A stretch of DNA of 64,000 nt from Myxococcales bacterium (GTDB lineage Bacteria > Myxococcota_A > Polyangia > Haliangiales > Haliangiaceae), in the NCBI GenBank assembly GCA_016707895.1, contig JADJGV010000037.1, positions 558,001 through 622,000 on the forward strand, given 5' to 3'. Positions 26,847 to 34,091 of the stretch are shown in pieces. The notes beneath the pieces are model-generated. The model worked only from the letters and a program-made list of their open reading frames with translations, was not told where the DNA came from and did not search any database. The stretch's first letter is position 1. The number at the start of each line of letters is the position of its first letter. The position numbers and the translations under genes are program-made.

Positions 26847-29354
26847 TCAGGGGCGCCGGGCGTCGAGGCGCTCGAGGTTGCGCCGCCACCCGGCGACGTT
26901 GGCGGAGTCCATGCCGGTGCGCGCGGCGATCGCGAGCAGGTCGCGGTAGATGGCGGCGGCGTCCGCCCGGCGGCCGGCCTCCCGCAGGACGTCGCCGACG
27001 GTGGAGCGGAGGGCGAGCAAGACGGCGTCGTCCGGATCGAGCGCCGCGGCGCCGAGCGCGACGGCCCGCTCGGCGTCGGCGAGGGCCTCGGCGTGGCGGC
27101 CGAGGTAGGCGAGGATCGAGGCGCGGGTCGAGATCGCGAGCGCGGTGTCGACGGCGTCGGGATCGCGGCGGGTGCGGACGCGGACCGCCTGATCGACGGC
27201 GACCAGCGCGGCGGGGTACGTCTCCTGATCGCGCAGCACCTGGGCGACGTCGAGGTAGACGCCGGCGGCCTCGGCGGTGTCGGGGCCGAAGGCGCGATCG
27301 AACAGCGCGATCGCCTCGCGCAGCGGCGGCAGCGCGGCGTCGTAGCGCCCCGCGTACCAGTGGGCCTCGCCGAGCGACTGCAAGAGGCCGGCGAGCTGGG
27401 ACGCGACCGGTGAGCCGGGCTGGTCGGCGCCGGCGCGCTGGAGGAGCTGGCGGGCCTGGTCGAGCGCGGCGAGCGCGCCGTCGGCGTCGCCGGCCGCGGT
27501 GAGCACGTCGGCCTCGTTGGTGAGCACCTCGGCGCGGACCAGCGGCGGATCGCCGGCACGGGCCGCGGCGGCGCGGGCCGCCAGCATCATGACGCGGGCC
27601 TCGTCGGGCTGGCCCTGGAACTGCGCGGTCAGCCGGCCCATCAGCGACCAGGTCTTGGCCGCCTCGACGTCGTCGCCGCCGCGCGACGCGACCTCGGTCA
27701 GCTCGCGCAGGAACGCGAGGCCGCCGGGGATGTCGCCGGTGGTGACCGCGATGCGCCAGCGCACCGCGATCGCGCGCGACAGCGTGAGATCGTGGCCGAG
27801 CGCGCGGGCGCGGGCGATGCCGGCGTCGACGCGGGCGGCGAGCCCGTCGGTCACGCCGGCCCGGCGATCGGCGTTGGCGGCGTCGACCTCGGCGAGGATG
27901 GCCTTGGCCTCGGCGCGCGCGGCCGGCGCCTCGGGCAGGTCCTGGGCGGCGAGCAGCGCGTCGGGGTCGGCGCAGCCGTCGAGCGGCGTGATCGCGGTGG
28001 TCGCCTTGATCGCGCCCTCGAGCGCGGCGGCGTCGCCGGCCCCCTCGAGCGTGCGCACCGCGCCGTCGAGCCCGGCCAGCCAGCGGTCGAGGCACGCCAT
28101 GCGGGCGTCGAGCACGGTGTCGGACTGCCGGTTCTCGACGCGGTTGGCCCGGCAGGCCTCGACGAACATCGCGCGCCACGCCGGCGCCGCGCGATCGAAC
28201 ACCGCCGCCGCCGCCGCGTGGCGGGCGCCGCCGTAGGTCGGGTCGATCGTGGCGAGGTGGGTGGCCAGCGACGCCTTGCGATTGGCGCCCCACACCGCGT
28301 CGAGCCGCGTGGACGGCGGCGCGCACACCTCGGCGACCGCCTCGTCGCCGCGGTCGGCGGCGAGCGCCGCCCCGCCGGCCGCCACCACCGCCGCCGCGCC
28401 AGCGGCCAGCACCCAGGCGCGGCGCCGCCGCGTCGTCCGCTCGGTCAGCGCGTCGAGCAGCGCGGCGACGCTGGGCCACCGGCGCGCTGGCTCGACCGCG
28501 AGCCCGCGATCGAGCAGCGCCCACAGCCAGCCCGGCACGTCGCGCCCGGCGTCCGGCGCGCCCGCGCGGCGTCGCCCGGCGATCACCGCGGCGCGCAGCT
28601 CGTCGACGGTGTCGCCCGCGAACGGCGGCTGCTGCGCGAGCGCCATCCACAGCGCGACGCAGAACGCGAACTGGTCGCTGCGGGCGTCGACCTCGCCGCC
28701 CTGCCATTGCTCGGGCGCCATGTACGTCGGCGTGCCGACCACCGCGCCGTCGACGCTGAGGCTGCGCCCGAGGTCGGCGACCGCCGCGGCGTCGACGTGG
28801 ACGCCGCTCTCCGCGAGGCCGAAGTCGCTGACCCGCGGCCGCCCGTCCTGGCCGATCAGCACGTTCTCCGGCTTGAAGTCGCGGTGGACCAGGCCGGCGT
28901 CGTGGGCGGCCTGCAGCCCGCGGCCGGCGCCGATGAACATCGCCACGGTCTCGCGCCAGCCGCGCCGCGCCTCGATGAGCCAGGCCTTGAGCGTGCGGCC
29001 GTCGACCAGCTCCATCGCGACGAAGACCTGCTCGCCGGCGCGGCCGACCTCGTAGACCGTCACCGCGTTGGGGTGCGCCAGCTTGGCCATCGCCTGGGCC
29101 TCGCGCTGCAGCGTCAGGCGCGCCTCGACGCCGGCGCCGCCGTGGCGCAGCACCTTGATCGCCACCTTGCGGTCGAGCTCGGGATCGAACGCCGCCAGCA
29201 CGACGCCCATGCCGCCGGCCCCGAGCGCCCCGACGACGACGAACCGGCCGATCGTGCCGCCCGGCGCGAGCGCCGGCGCGCCGCCCGCCGTCGCCGCCGC
29301 GGTGTCCACCGCTGCCGCGTCGCGCACCGGCAGGGTCTCGTCGCCGCTCGCCAT
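26847..29354 (-). CDS. Hanks-type Ser/Thr kinase with TM helix and TPR sensor region
   Basis: An 835-residue kinase. The N-terminal kinase domain (residues ~35-300) has glycine loop LGAGGMGVVLAA, Lys in VAIKVLR, HRDFKPENVL, SDFGLAE and GTPTYMAPEQW. A single TM helix follows (~318-340, AWVLAAGAAAVVAAGGAALAA). The ~490-residue C-terminal part carries Cys and Trp motifs (DAVWGANRKASLATHL) and a series of TPR-like helix pairs (AALDQARQLLQRAG, YDAALPPLREAIALFDRAFG, AEALADAERAVALG, ADAAAIYRDLLAIAARTG). This architecture is abundant in Haliangium-like Myxococcota. The TPR part probably binds protein partners. A TACGCT hexamer lies 6 nt before the ATG. Confidence 0.95.
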   Translation of the reverse strand: MASGDETLPVRDAAAVDTAAATAGGAPALAPGGTIGRFVVVGALGAGGMGVVLAAFDPELDRKVAIKVLRHGGAGVEARLTLQREAQAMAKLAHPNAVTVYEVGRAGEQVFVAMELVDGRTLKAWLIEARRGWRETVAMFIGAGRGLQAAHDAGLVHRDFKPENVLIGQDGRPRVSDFGLAESGVHVDAAAVADLGRSLSVDGAVVGTPTYMAPEQWQGGEVDARSDQFAFCVALWMALAQQPPFAGDTVDELRAAVIAGRRRAGAPDAGRDVPGWLWALLDRGLAVEPARRWPSVAALLDALTERTTRRRRAWVLAAGAAAVVAAGGAALAADRGDEAVAEVCAPPSTRLDAVWGANRKASLATHLATIDPTYGGARHAAAAAVFDRAAPAWRAMFVEACRANRVENRQSDTVLDARMACLDRWLAGLDGAVRTLEGAGDAAALEGAIKATTAITPLDGCADPDALLAAQDLPEAPAARAEAKAILAEVDAANADRRAGVTDGLAARVDAGIARARALGHDLTLSRAIAVRWRIAVTTGDIPGGLAFLRELTEVASRGGDDVEAAKTWSLMGRLTAQFQGQPDEARVMMLAARAAAARAGDPPLVRAEVLTNEADVLTAAGDADGALAALDQARQLLQRAGADQPGSPVASQLAGLLQSLGEAHWYAGRYDAALPPLREAIALFDRAFGPDTAEAAGVYLDVAQVLRDQETYPAALVAVDQAVRVRTRRDPDAVDTALAISTRASILAYLGRHAEALADAERAVALGAAALDPDDAVLLALRSTVGDVLREAGRRADAAAIYRDLLAIAARTGMDSANVAGWRRNLERLDARRP

Positions 29355-29360
29355 CGCGCG

Positions 29361-29366
29361 AGCGTA
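29361..29366 (-). promoter_or_regulatory. -10-like TACGCT before kinase-TPR gene
   Basis: On the minus strand TACGCT (29366-29361) ends 6 nt before ATG 29354; a leaderless start is suggested. Confidence 0.4.
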
Positions 29367-29420
29367 GCGCGGCGCGGCGGCGCACCGCGAGCGCCGATCA
29401 CGCGCCGGCCGTGGGCGCCG

Positions 29421-31019
29421 TCACAGCGACATGCCCATGGCGATGCGGATCCCGCGCGCGTGCTGGAACTCGTCGAGCCGATACGCGATCCAGCCGCCGC
29501 CGATCTCGATGGTCCGCCCGCCGGCCGGGACCCGCAGGAAGTAGAGCTGGCGGCGCTCGGTGTCGACCGCGTCGGCCGCCCCCACGCGGCTCACGTGGGT
29601 GTACTCGAAGCGGAACCAGGCGAGCCGGAGCCCGCCGCTGATCAACACGTAGGGCGCCGCCGGGAGCTCCTCGGCCGTGGTCCCCACCGCGTCGGCGCCG
29701 AACCCCGCCGACAGCGTCACGTCGATGGGCAGCCCCAGGCGGAGCCCGGCCCGCGCCTCGGCGGTCCAGGTCAGCGGCCCGCCCAGCGGGACCAGCTCGC
29801 CGCGCAGGTCGAGGCGCAGCGACTTCACGTCACGCTCCCAGCGCGCGCCGACGCCGAGGCCATACGCGAAGTCACGCCCGATGATGTTGGACTCGAACAT
29901 CGCAACCTCGAGCTGGGCGGTCGGATGCGCCCACCATCGCCGCGGACGCCGGCGCGGCCGCGCGGGTACCAGGACATCGGGGGTGATCGCGGGCGGCGGC
30001 CCCCCGGTCGCCACCAGCGGCAGGACCGCGGGCGCCACCGCCGCCGCGGCCTTGGCGGCGACCAGCCTGGCCACCAGCTCGAGGCCGTCGATGAGGCGCT
30101 CGTGTTGTGCGTCCGAGTGATCCACGGCGCCGATGTGCGCGATCAGCGCGCCGGTCGCGACGCGCGCGCACAGGAAGCTCCCGAACACGCCGGCGTCCAG
30201 CAGGTAGGGCTCGTAGCCCTGGGCAATCCCGCCGGCGACGTCGAGGAGCTGCGCCGGGGCGTCGGCGGGGGCGCCGGGGCGCGACGGGCGCGACACCTCG
30301 TCGAGCAGCTGCCGCGAGCACGGGCGCGCGTCGGTCCGGAACCTGACCGGCTGCTGCGGCACCAGGCCGGCCCAGGCGTCCCACCGGGGCTGGGCCGGGC
30401 CCGGCATGGACTCGCCCAGCCCGTCCTGTTGCTGGGAGACCAGGGTCGACGGCCAGGCGGCGGCGGGGACTTCGATCGCCAGCGACGCGAAGGCCAGCTG
30501 TCCCGACGGGCTGACCGGGCTGACGCGCGCGACCGCCGCGGCCACCCGCTGCGCGCCCGCGTCGTCGAGCTGGGCGGCGCCGATCCCGACCGTCAGCGCG
30601 ACGCCGCTGCGATCGACGCACAGCCGGGTCGTGCCGCCAGCGGCGAGCGCGTGGGGGCCGTAGCCGACGGCGGTCGCCCAGCGCGGGGCCGGGCCGATGC
30701 TCGGGTCGTTCGGGCGCCGCTGGCCACGCTGCCAGTTCGTGGCCAGGTCGGCGCATCGCTCGAAGGGGTGCAAGCGGTCCCGCGTGAAGTCGGCGTGGTG
30801 GACGATCACGTCGACGCTACCGACGGTGATCCGGTGGCCAGCGCCCGCCGGCGCGATCCGCCAGGCGGGGTCGGCGTCGAGCCACAGGCCGATCGCGGGC
30901 AGGTGGGTGGGGGTGCCGGCCGCCGCCGGCGCCGCGCCAGCTCCGAGCGCCAGGAGCCAGCCGGCGAGCTGTGCGCCAGCGCGACCGCGCATCGGGCGGG
31001 GCCTCGTCGAAGGTGCCAT
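29421..31019 (-). CDS. Exported protein with C-terminal beta-barrel-like region
   Basis: A 532-residue protein with signal peptide (GWLLALGAGAAPAAAG). The first ~350 residues form an unrecognised mixed domain with three Cys, ending in a Pro/Arg-rich linker. The last ~170 residues (from AQLEVAMFESNIIGRDFAYGLGVGARWERDV) are strongly amphipathic beta, ending in GIRIAMGMSL, as for an outer-membrane barrel or an adhesin-like beta domain. Its start codon lies inside the 44-bp duplicated leader. It is the last gene of a five-gene minus-strand run starting with the sigma factor at 34020. Function unknown. Confidence 0.75.
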   Translation of the reverse strand: MAPSTRPRPMRGRAGAQLAGWLLALGAGAAPAAAGTPTHLPAIGLWLDADPAWRIAPAGAGHRITVGSVDVIVHHADFTRDRLHPFERCADLATNWQRGQRRPNDPSIGPAPRWATAVGYGPHALAAGGTTRLCVDRSGVALTVGIGAAQLDDAGAQRVAAAVARVSPVSPSGQLAFASLAIEVPAAAWPSTLVSQQQDGLGESMPGPAQPRWDAWAGLVPQQPVRFRTDARPCSRQLLDEVSRPSRPGAPADAPAQLLDVAGGIAQGYEPYLLDAGVFGSFLCARVATGALIAHIGAVDHSDAQHERLIDGLELVARLVAAKAAAAVAPAVLPLVATGGPPPAITPDVLVPARPRRRPRRWWAHPTAQLEVAMFESNIIGRDFAYGLGVGARWERDVKSLRLDLRGELVPLGGPLTWTAEARAGLRLGLPIDVTLSAGFGADAVGTTAEELPAAPYVLISGGLRLAWFRFEYTHVSRVGAADAVDTERRQLYFLRVPAGGRTIEIGGGWIAYRLDEFQHARGIRIAMGMSL

Positions 31020-31055
31020 GTCCGGACAAGCGGACCGCCGCGGCTCGACGTCAGG
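31012..31055 (-). repeat. 44-bp duplicated leader element, copy A
   Basis: This stretch is 43/44 identical to 32948-32991. On the minus strand it starts right after the stop codon of the gene ending at 31056 and runs through the ATG at 31019 into the next three codons. It includes the 10-bp palindrome TGTCCGGACA touching the start codon. Confidence 0.95.
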
Positions 31056-31445
31056 TCAGCGGCAGCGCAGCACAGAGTCGAGGGTGCAGCCGAGCCCCGC
31101 CAGCGCGCCCTCGTAGGCGGTGCGCTGGTCGGGCGTGAGCTTCATGCGCACGCACAGGTCGAAGCTCATCGCCGGGCTCGACACGCAAGCCTGCGCGTCG
31201 GCGGACCACGCGTCGGCGCCGCACCGCTCGACGGTGACGGCCGCGGCGTCGGCGTGGGCGGTGACCGGGGCCGTCGGGTCGCGGCCGACCCGGGCGTCGA
31301 CCATCTCGCCGGCGGTGGCGCAGGTCGGCTGGGCCGGCGCCCGCGCCCACACGTCGCGCGCGCCGCCACCGGCGCTACCACCGCTCGTGCCGCCGCACCC
31401 GACGGTGAGGAGGACGCAACTGAACCAGACGATCGACGTGCGCAT
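31056..31445 (-). CDS. Small Cys-rich lipoprotein
   Basis: A 129-residue lipoprotein: MRTSIVWFSCVLLTVGC with lipobox TVGC, then a Gly/Ser-rich linker and a domain with Cys spread as ERCGADAW, QACVSS, DLCVRM and LGCTLDSVLRCR, suggesting a disulfide-stabilised fold. The stop abuts duplicated leader copy A. It lies 14 nt downstream of the gene ending at 31460, within the same minus-strand run. Function unknown. Confidence 0.75.
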   Translation of the reverse strand: MRTSIVWFSCVLLTVGCGGTSGGSAGGGARDVWARAPAQPTCATAGEMVDARVGRDPTAPVTAHADAAAVTVERCGADAWSADAQACVSSPAMSFDLCVRMKLTPDQRTAYEGALAGLGCTLDSVLRCR

Positions 31446-31459
31446 GCGAGTCCTTTCGA

Positions 31460-32230
31460 TCAACGCGGGAGCGGGCCCAGCACGAACGCCGTGCCGAACG
31501 ACAGCCAGTAGACGCGCGTGCCCTCCCACTGCTCGGCCTCGACCGCGACGCGGGTGCCGTAATAGGTGGGGTCGCTGAAGTCGGTGACCCGGTGGCCAAC
31601 CAGCGCGGCCAGCCGCAGCCGCGGCACCCAGCGGTTGGGGCCGGGCGCGGTCGGGTCCATGAGGTCGTCGAAGTTGCGGAAGCGGTAGTCGCCGACCACC
31701 TCGAGCGTGAGCCGCGGCAGGCGCACCGCCGCGCGGGCGGCGCCGCCGACCACCAGGCTGAAGCCGAGCCGTTCGGTCAGCACGTCGAAGCCCGCCAGCC
31801 CCCACGCCGCGAGCGCGGCGTTGGGCCAGGTCCGGCCCAGGCCGTAGCCGAACTCGCTGCGCAGCCAGGTGCCGCCGTCGGAGCCGCCGCCGATCTGCAG
31901 GTTGAGGGCGATGGCGCTCCACCGCCCGAAGGTCGCGGATGCGTCGAGCTCGAGGGCGTAGATGCGCTCGGTGGCGTCGACCGCGGCCGGCGCCTCGATC
32001 GCGCCGAGCTTCACGGCGGTGGCCATCGTCATCGCGACGTCGCGCGCGCCGCCGGGCGCCGGCGTCACGCCCGCGCAGAGCTCGAGGTGCGGCAGGTGCT
32101 CGCACAGATCGGCGACCGCGACCGGGGCGCCGGGGCCGGCGCTGGCCGCCGGCGCGCCGGCCGTGCTCGCGACGATCACGGCGATGATCGCGGCGACGAT
32201 CGCCGCGCCGCGCGCGCGCCGGGCGCTCAC
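31460..32230 (-). CDS. Exported envelope protein, probable beta-barrel
   Basis: A 256-residue protein with signal peptide (GAAIVAAIIAVIVASTAGAPAASA). The mature part is beta-rich with alternating residues (RWSAIALNLQIGG, RSEFGYGLGR, ALAAWGLAGFDV, LTLEVVGDYRF, TRVYWLSFGTAFVLG), consistent with a small outer-membrane barrel. The GTG start overlaps the upstream stop by 4 nt (GTGA), so translation is coupled to the gene at 32227-32955. Function unknown. Confidence 0.75.
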   Translation of the reverse strand: MSARRARGAAIVAAIIAVIVASTAGAPAASAGPGAPVAVADLCEHLPHLELCAGVTPAPGGARDVAMTMATAVKLGAIEAPAAVDATERIYALELDASATFGRWSAIALNLQIGGGSDGGTWLRSEFGYGLGRTWPNAALAAWGLAGFDVLTERLGFSLVVGGAARAAVRLPRLTLEVVGDYRFRNFDDLMDPTAPGPNRWVPRLRLAALVGHRVTDFSDPTYYGTRVAVEAEQWEGTRVYWLSFGTAFVLGPLPR

Positions 32231-32955
32231 GAGCACTCCGTGCTCGACGAGCAGCGCATGCCGAACCGGCCGCTGCTGCAGGTCTCGACCGTGCGGCAGG
32301 TGCGCGGCGGCGCGCCGGCCGGCGTCGGCAGCGCCGACGGCGTGTAGTTCAAGAACGCGCCGGTGAGGCCGGGCCCCTCGACCGGGCGCGGCCCCTCGTA
32401 ACAGTCGGTCGGGTTGCAGGCGAACGCCAGCGGCGACGCCCACAGCCACCGGAACCGCACCTCGGCGCCGACCGCGGTCAGCGCCACCGGCAGATCGTCC
32501 CACCGGGCGTAGGTGGCCGCCAGCGACAGCGTGCCGGTGTTGTACGGCCGGCGGATCGCGTCGTAGGCCAGGCCGACCGCGCCGCCGCGCAGCCGGCCGC
32601 GCTGGCGCAGCGTCATGCCGTCGCGCGCCAGCGTCCGGACCCAGCCGAGATCACCGCTGGCGGTGAGCCCGAGCCGCGACGTCGCCATCAGGTCGAGGCG
32701 CGCGTGGACGCCGTCGGCGTCGCTGCGCTCGAGCGGCCCGCCGCGCCGCGTGGTCGTGGCCAGCCCGCCGTTGACGATCACCGCGCGCTCAGGTGACTCG
32801 GCGCCCCAGAACGTGCCGACCGAGGCGCCGGCGACCCAGCCGGTGCCGCGCTGGCCGTCGAGCGTCTGGCGCTCGGCGCCGACCCAGGCCTCGGCGAAAC
32901 AGCCGGCGCAGCCGGCGGCGACCAGCAGGGCGCTGGCGATCGATGCGGGTGCCAT
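32227..32955 (-). CDS. Envelope lipoprotein
   Basis: A 242-residue predicted lipoprotein: MAPASIASALLVAAGC with lipobox AAGC, followed by a beta-rich domain (VNGGLATTTRRGG, LDLMATSRLGLTASGDLGWVRTL, VGAEVRFRWLWASPLAF) and a Cys-rich C-terminal tail (ACNPTDCYEG, RTCRTVETCSSGRFGMRCSSSTECS). The Cys tail suggests several disulfides at the surface. Its start lies in duplicated leader copy B, directly downstream of the sigma-factor gene. Function unknown. Confidence 0.75.
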   Translation of the reverse strand: MAPASIASALLVAAGCAGCFAEAWVGAERQTLDGQRGTGWVAGASVGTFWGAESPERAVIVNGGLATTTRRGGPLERSDADGVHARLDLMATSRLGLTASGDLGWVRTLARDGMTLRQRGRLRGGAVGLAYDAIRRPYNTGTLSLAATYARWDDLPVALTAVGAEVRFRWLWASPLAFACNPTDCYEGPRPVEGPGLTGAFLNYTPSALPTPAGAPPRTCRTVETCSSGRFGMRCSSSTECS

Positions 32956-32991
32956 GTCCGGACAAGCGGACCGCCGCGGCCCGACGTCAGG
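32948..32991 (-). repeat. 44-bp duplicated leader element, copy B
   Basis: This differs from copy A (31012-31055) by one base. On the minus strand it lies between the sigma-factor stop (33004) and the lipoprotein, including its ATG at 32955 and palindrome TGTCCGGACA at 32964-32955. Confidence 0.95.
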
Positions 32992-33003
32992 CGCGCGGCG
33001 CGA

Positions 33004-34020
33004 TCACCCGAACAGCTCGGGCCAGGCGCCGCGGAACCGCGCCCGCAGGCGGGCCTGGGCCGCGCGCACCAGCGCCTGGGCGGCGCGGGCGTCGGGCAGC
33101 GCCAGCGCGGCGGCGATCGCGTCGAAGCCGGCCTCGTCGAGCCACAGCCGCAGCGCCGCCTGCATCGGCGGCGGGAACTCGCCGATGTGGGCGGTGATCT
33201 CGGTCAGCGCCTGCCGGACCCCGAGCAGCGTCGACAGCGGCGGGCGCTCGCCGCGCTCGGGCGCGGCGTCGAGGCGCTCGGCGCCGCTGGTGGCGTCGCG
33301 CTTGCTCGCGGCCGGCAGCGGCCGGACGGCGAAGCCGCGGGCCGCGATCACCCGCTCGAGCTCGTCGGCGCGGATCCGCGCCGGCCGGTAGCGCACGGTG
33401 AGGCGCGCCGCGGCGGGCTCGTCGTCGACCTCGACGACGCCGTCGAGCGCGGCCAGCGCGTCGACCAGCGCCCGGCGATCGGCGGCGGTATCGGTGGCGG
33501 CGACCTCGGCGGCCCAGCGCGCCACCGCGCGCCAGCCCAGGCGCTGCTTGACGTGGTCCTTGATCACGAACCGGGTCTGCAGCAGCAGCCAGCCGCGCAG
33601 CGGCGTGCCGGTGGTGAGGTCGGCGTCGGCGGCCGGCGCCGGCGGATCGTCGGGCCCGCCCGCCAGCCGCGCCAGCCGCTCGACCAGCCCGGCCTCGTCG
33701 TGCTCGGCGGCCTCGTCGCGGGCGGCGGCCTCGGCCGCGGCGGCGTCGCGCTGGTAGGCCAGGTAGCGGCGCAGCGCCGCGAAGTCGCGATCGCACAGCC
33801 GATCGATCACGTCGACCAGCACCGCGCGCGGCTCGTCCTCGCCGGTGAGCCCGGTGCGGCGCAGCGCCGGGCTGCGCGCGGCCCAGCGCTCGACGTGCGG
33901 CGCGACGTGGATCAGCAGCCGCTGCCACGCGCGCTCGCGGGCGGTCGCCGCCGGGCCGGCGCAGACCTCCTCGACCAGGGCGTGGCAGGCGCGCTCGAAC
34001 GCGGCGTCCCAGGCCGGCAT
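33004..34020 (-). CDS. Sigma-70 family (ECF-like) sigma factor with HMA-like insert
   Basis: A 338-residue protein. Region 2-like helices include DFAALRRYLAYQRD and RGWLLLQTRFVIKDHVKQRLGWR (~85-165). Region 4 is clear at the C-terminus (PPPMQAALRLWLDEAGFDAIAAALALPDA, then RARFRGAWPELF). Between them, residues ~183-233 read like a heavy-metal-associated (HMA) ferredoxin fold (LAALDGVVEVDD, RLTVRYRPARIRADELERVIAARGFAV) but without the CxxC metal pair. ATG 34020 is preferred over 34038 because TATCAT lies 8 nt upstream of it. It is divergent from a kinase whose N-terminus carries an anti-sigma-type zinc motif, and probably heads the run of envelope genes down to 29421. Confidence 0.82.
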   Translation of the reverse strand: MPAWDAAFERACHALVEEVCAGPAATARERAWQRLLIHVAPHVERWAARSPALRRTGLTGEDEPRAVLVDVIDRLCDRDFAALRRYLAYQRDAAAAEAAARDEAAEHDEAGLVERLARLAGGPDDPPAPAADADLTTGTPLRGWLLLQTRFVIKDHVKQRLGWRAVARWAAEVAATDTAADRRALVDALAALDGVVEVDDEPAAARLTVRYRPARIRADELERVIAARGFAVRPLPAASKRDATSGAERLDAAPERGERPPLSTLLGVRQALTEITAHIGEFPPPMQAALRLWLDEAGFDAIAAALALPDARAAQALVRAAQARLRARFRGAWPELFG

Positions 34021-34028
34021 CGGGGGCC

Positions 34029-34034
34029 ATGATA
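34029..34034 (-). promoter_or_regulatory. -10-like TATCAT before sigma factor
   Basis: On the minus strand TATCAT (34034-34029, five of six bases of the consensus) ends 8 nt before ATG 34020 and overlaps the alternative start 34038. Confidence 0.45.
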
Positions 34035-34091
34035 CCATCGCGCACGCGGCGGCTGACGTTCGCTGGTCGCGGTGCCGCTTCGATCTCGGCC

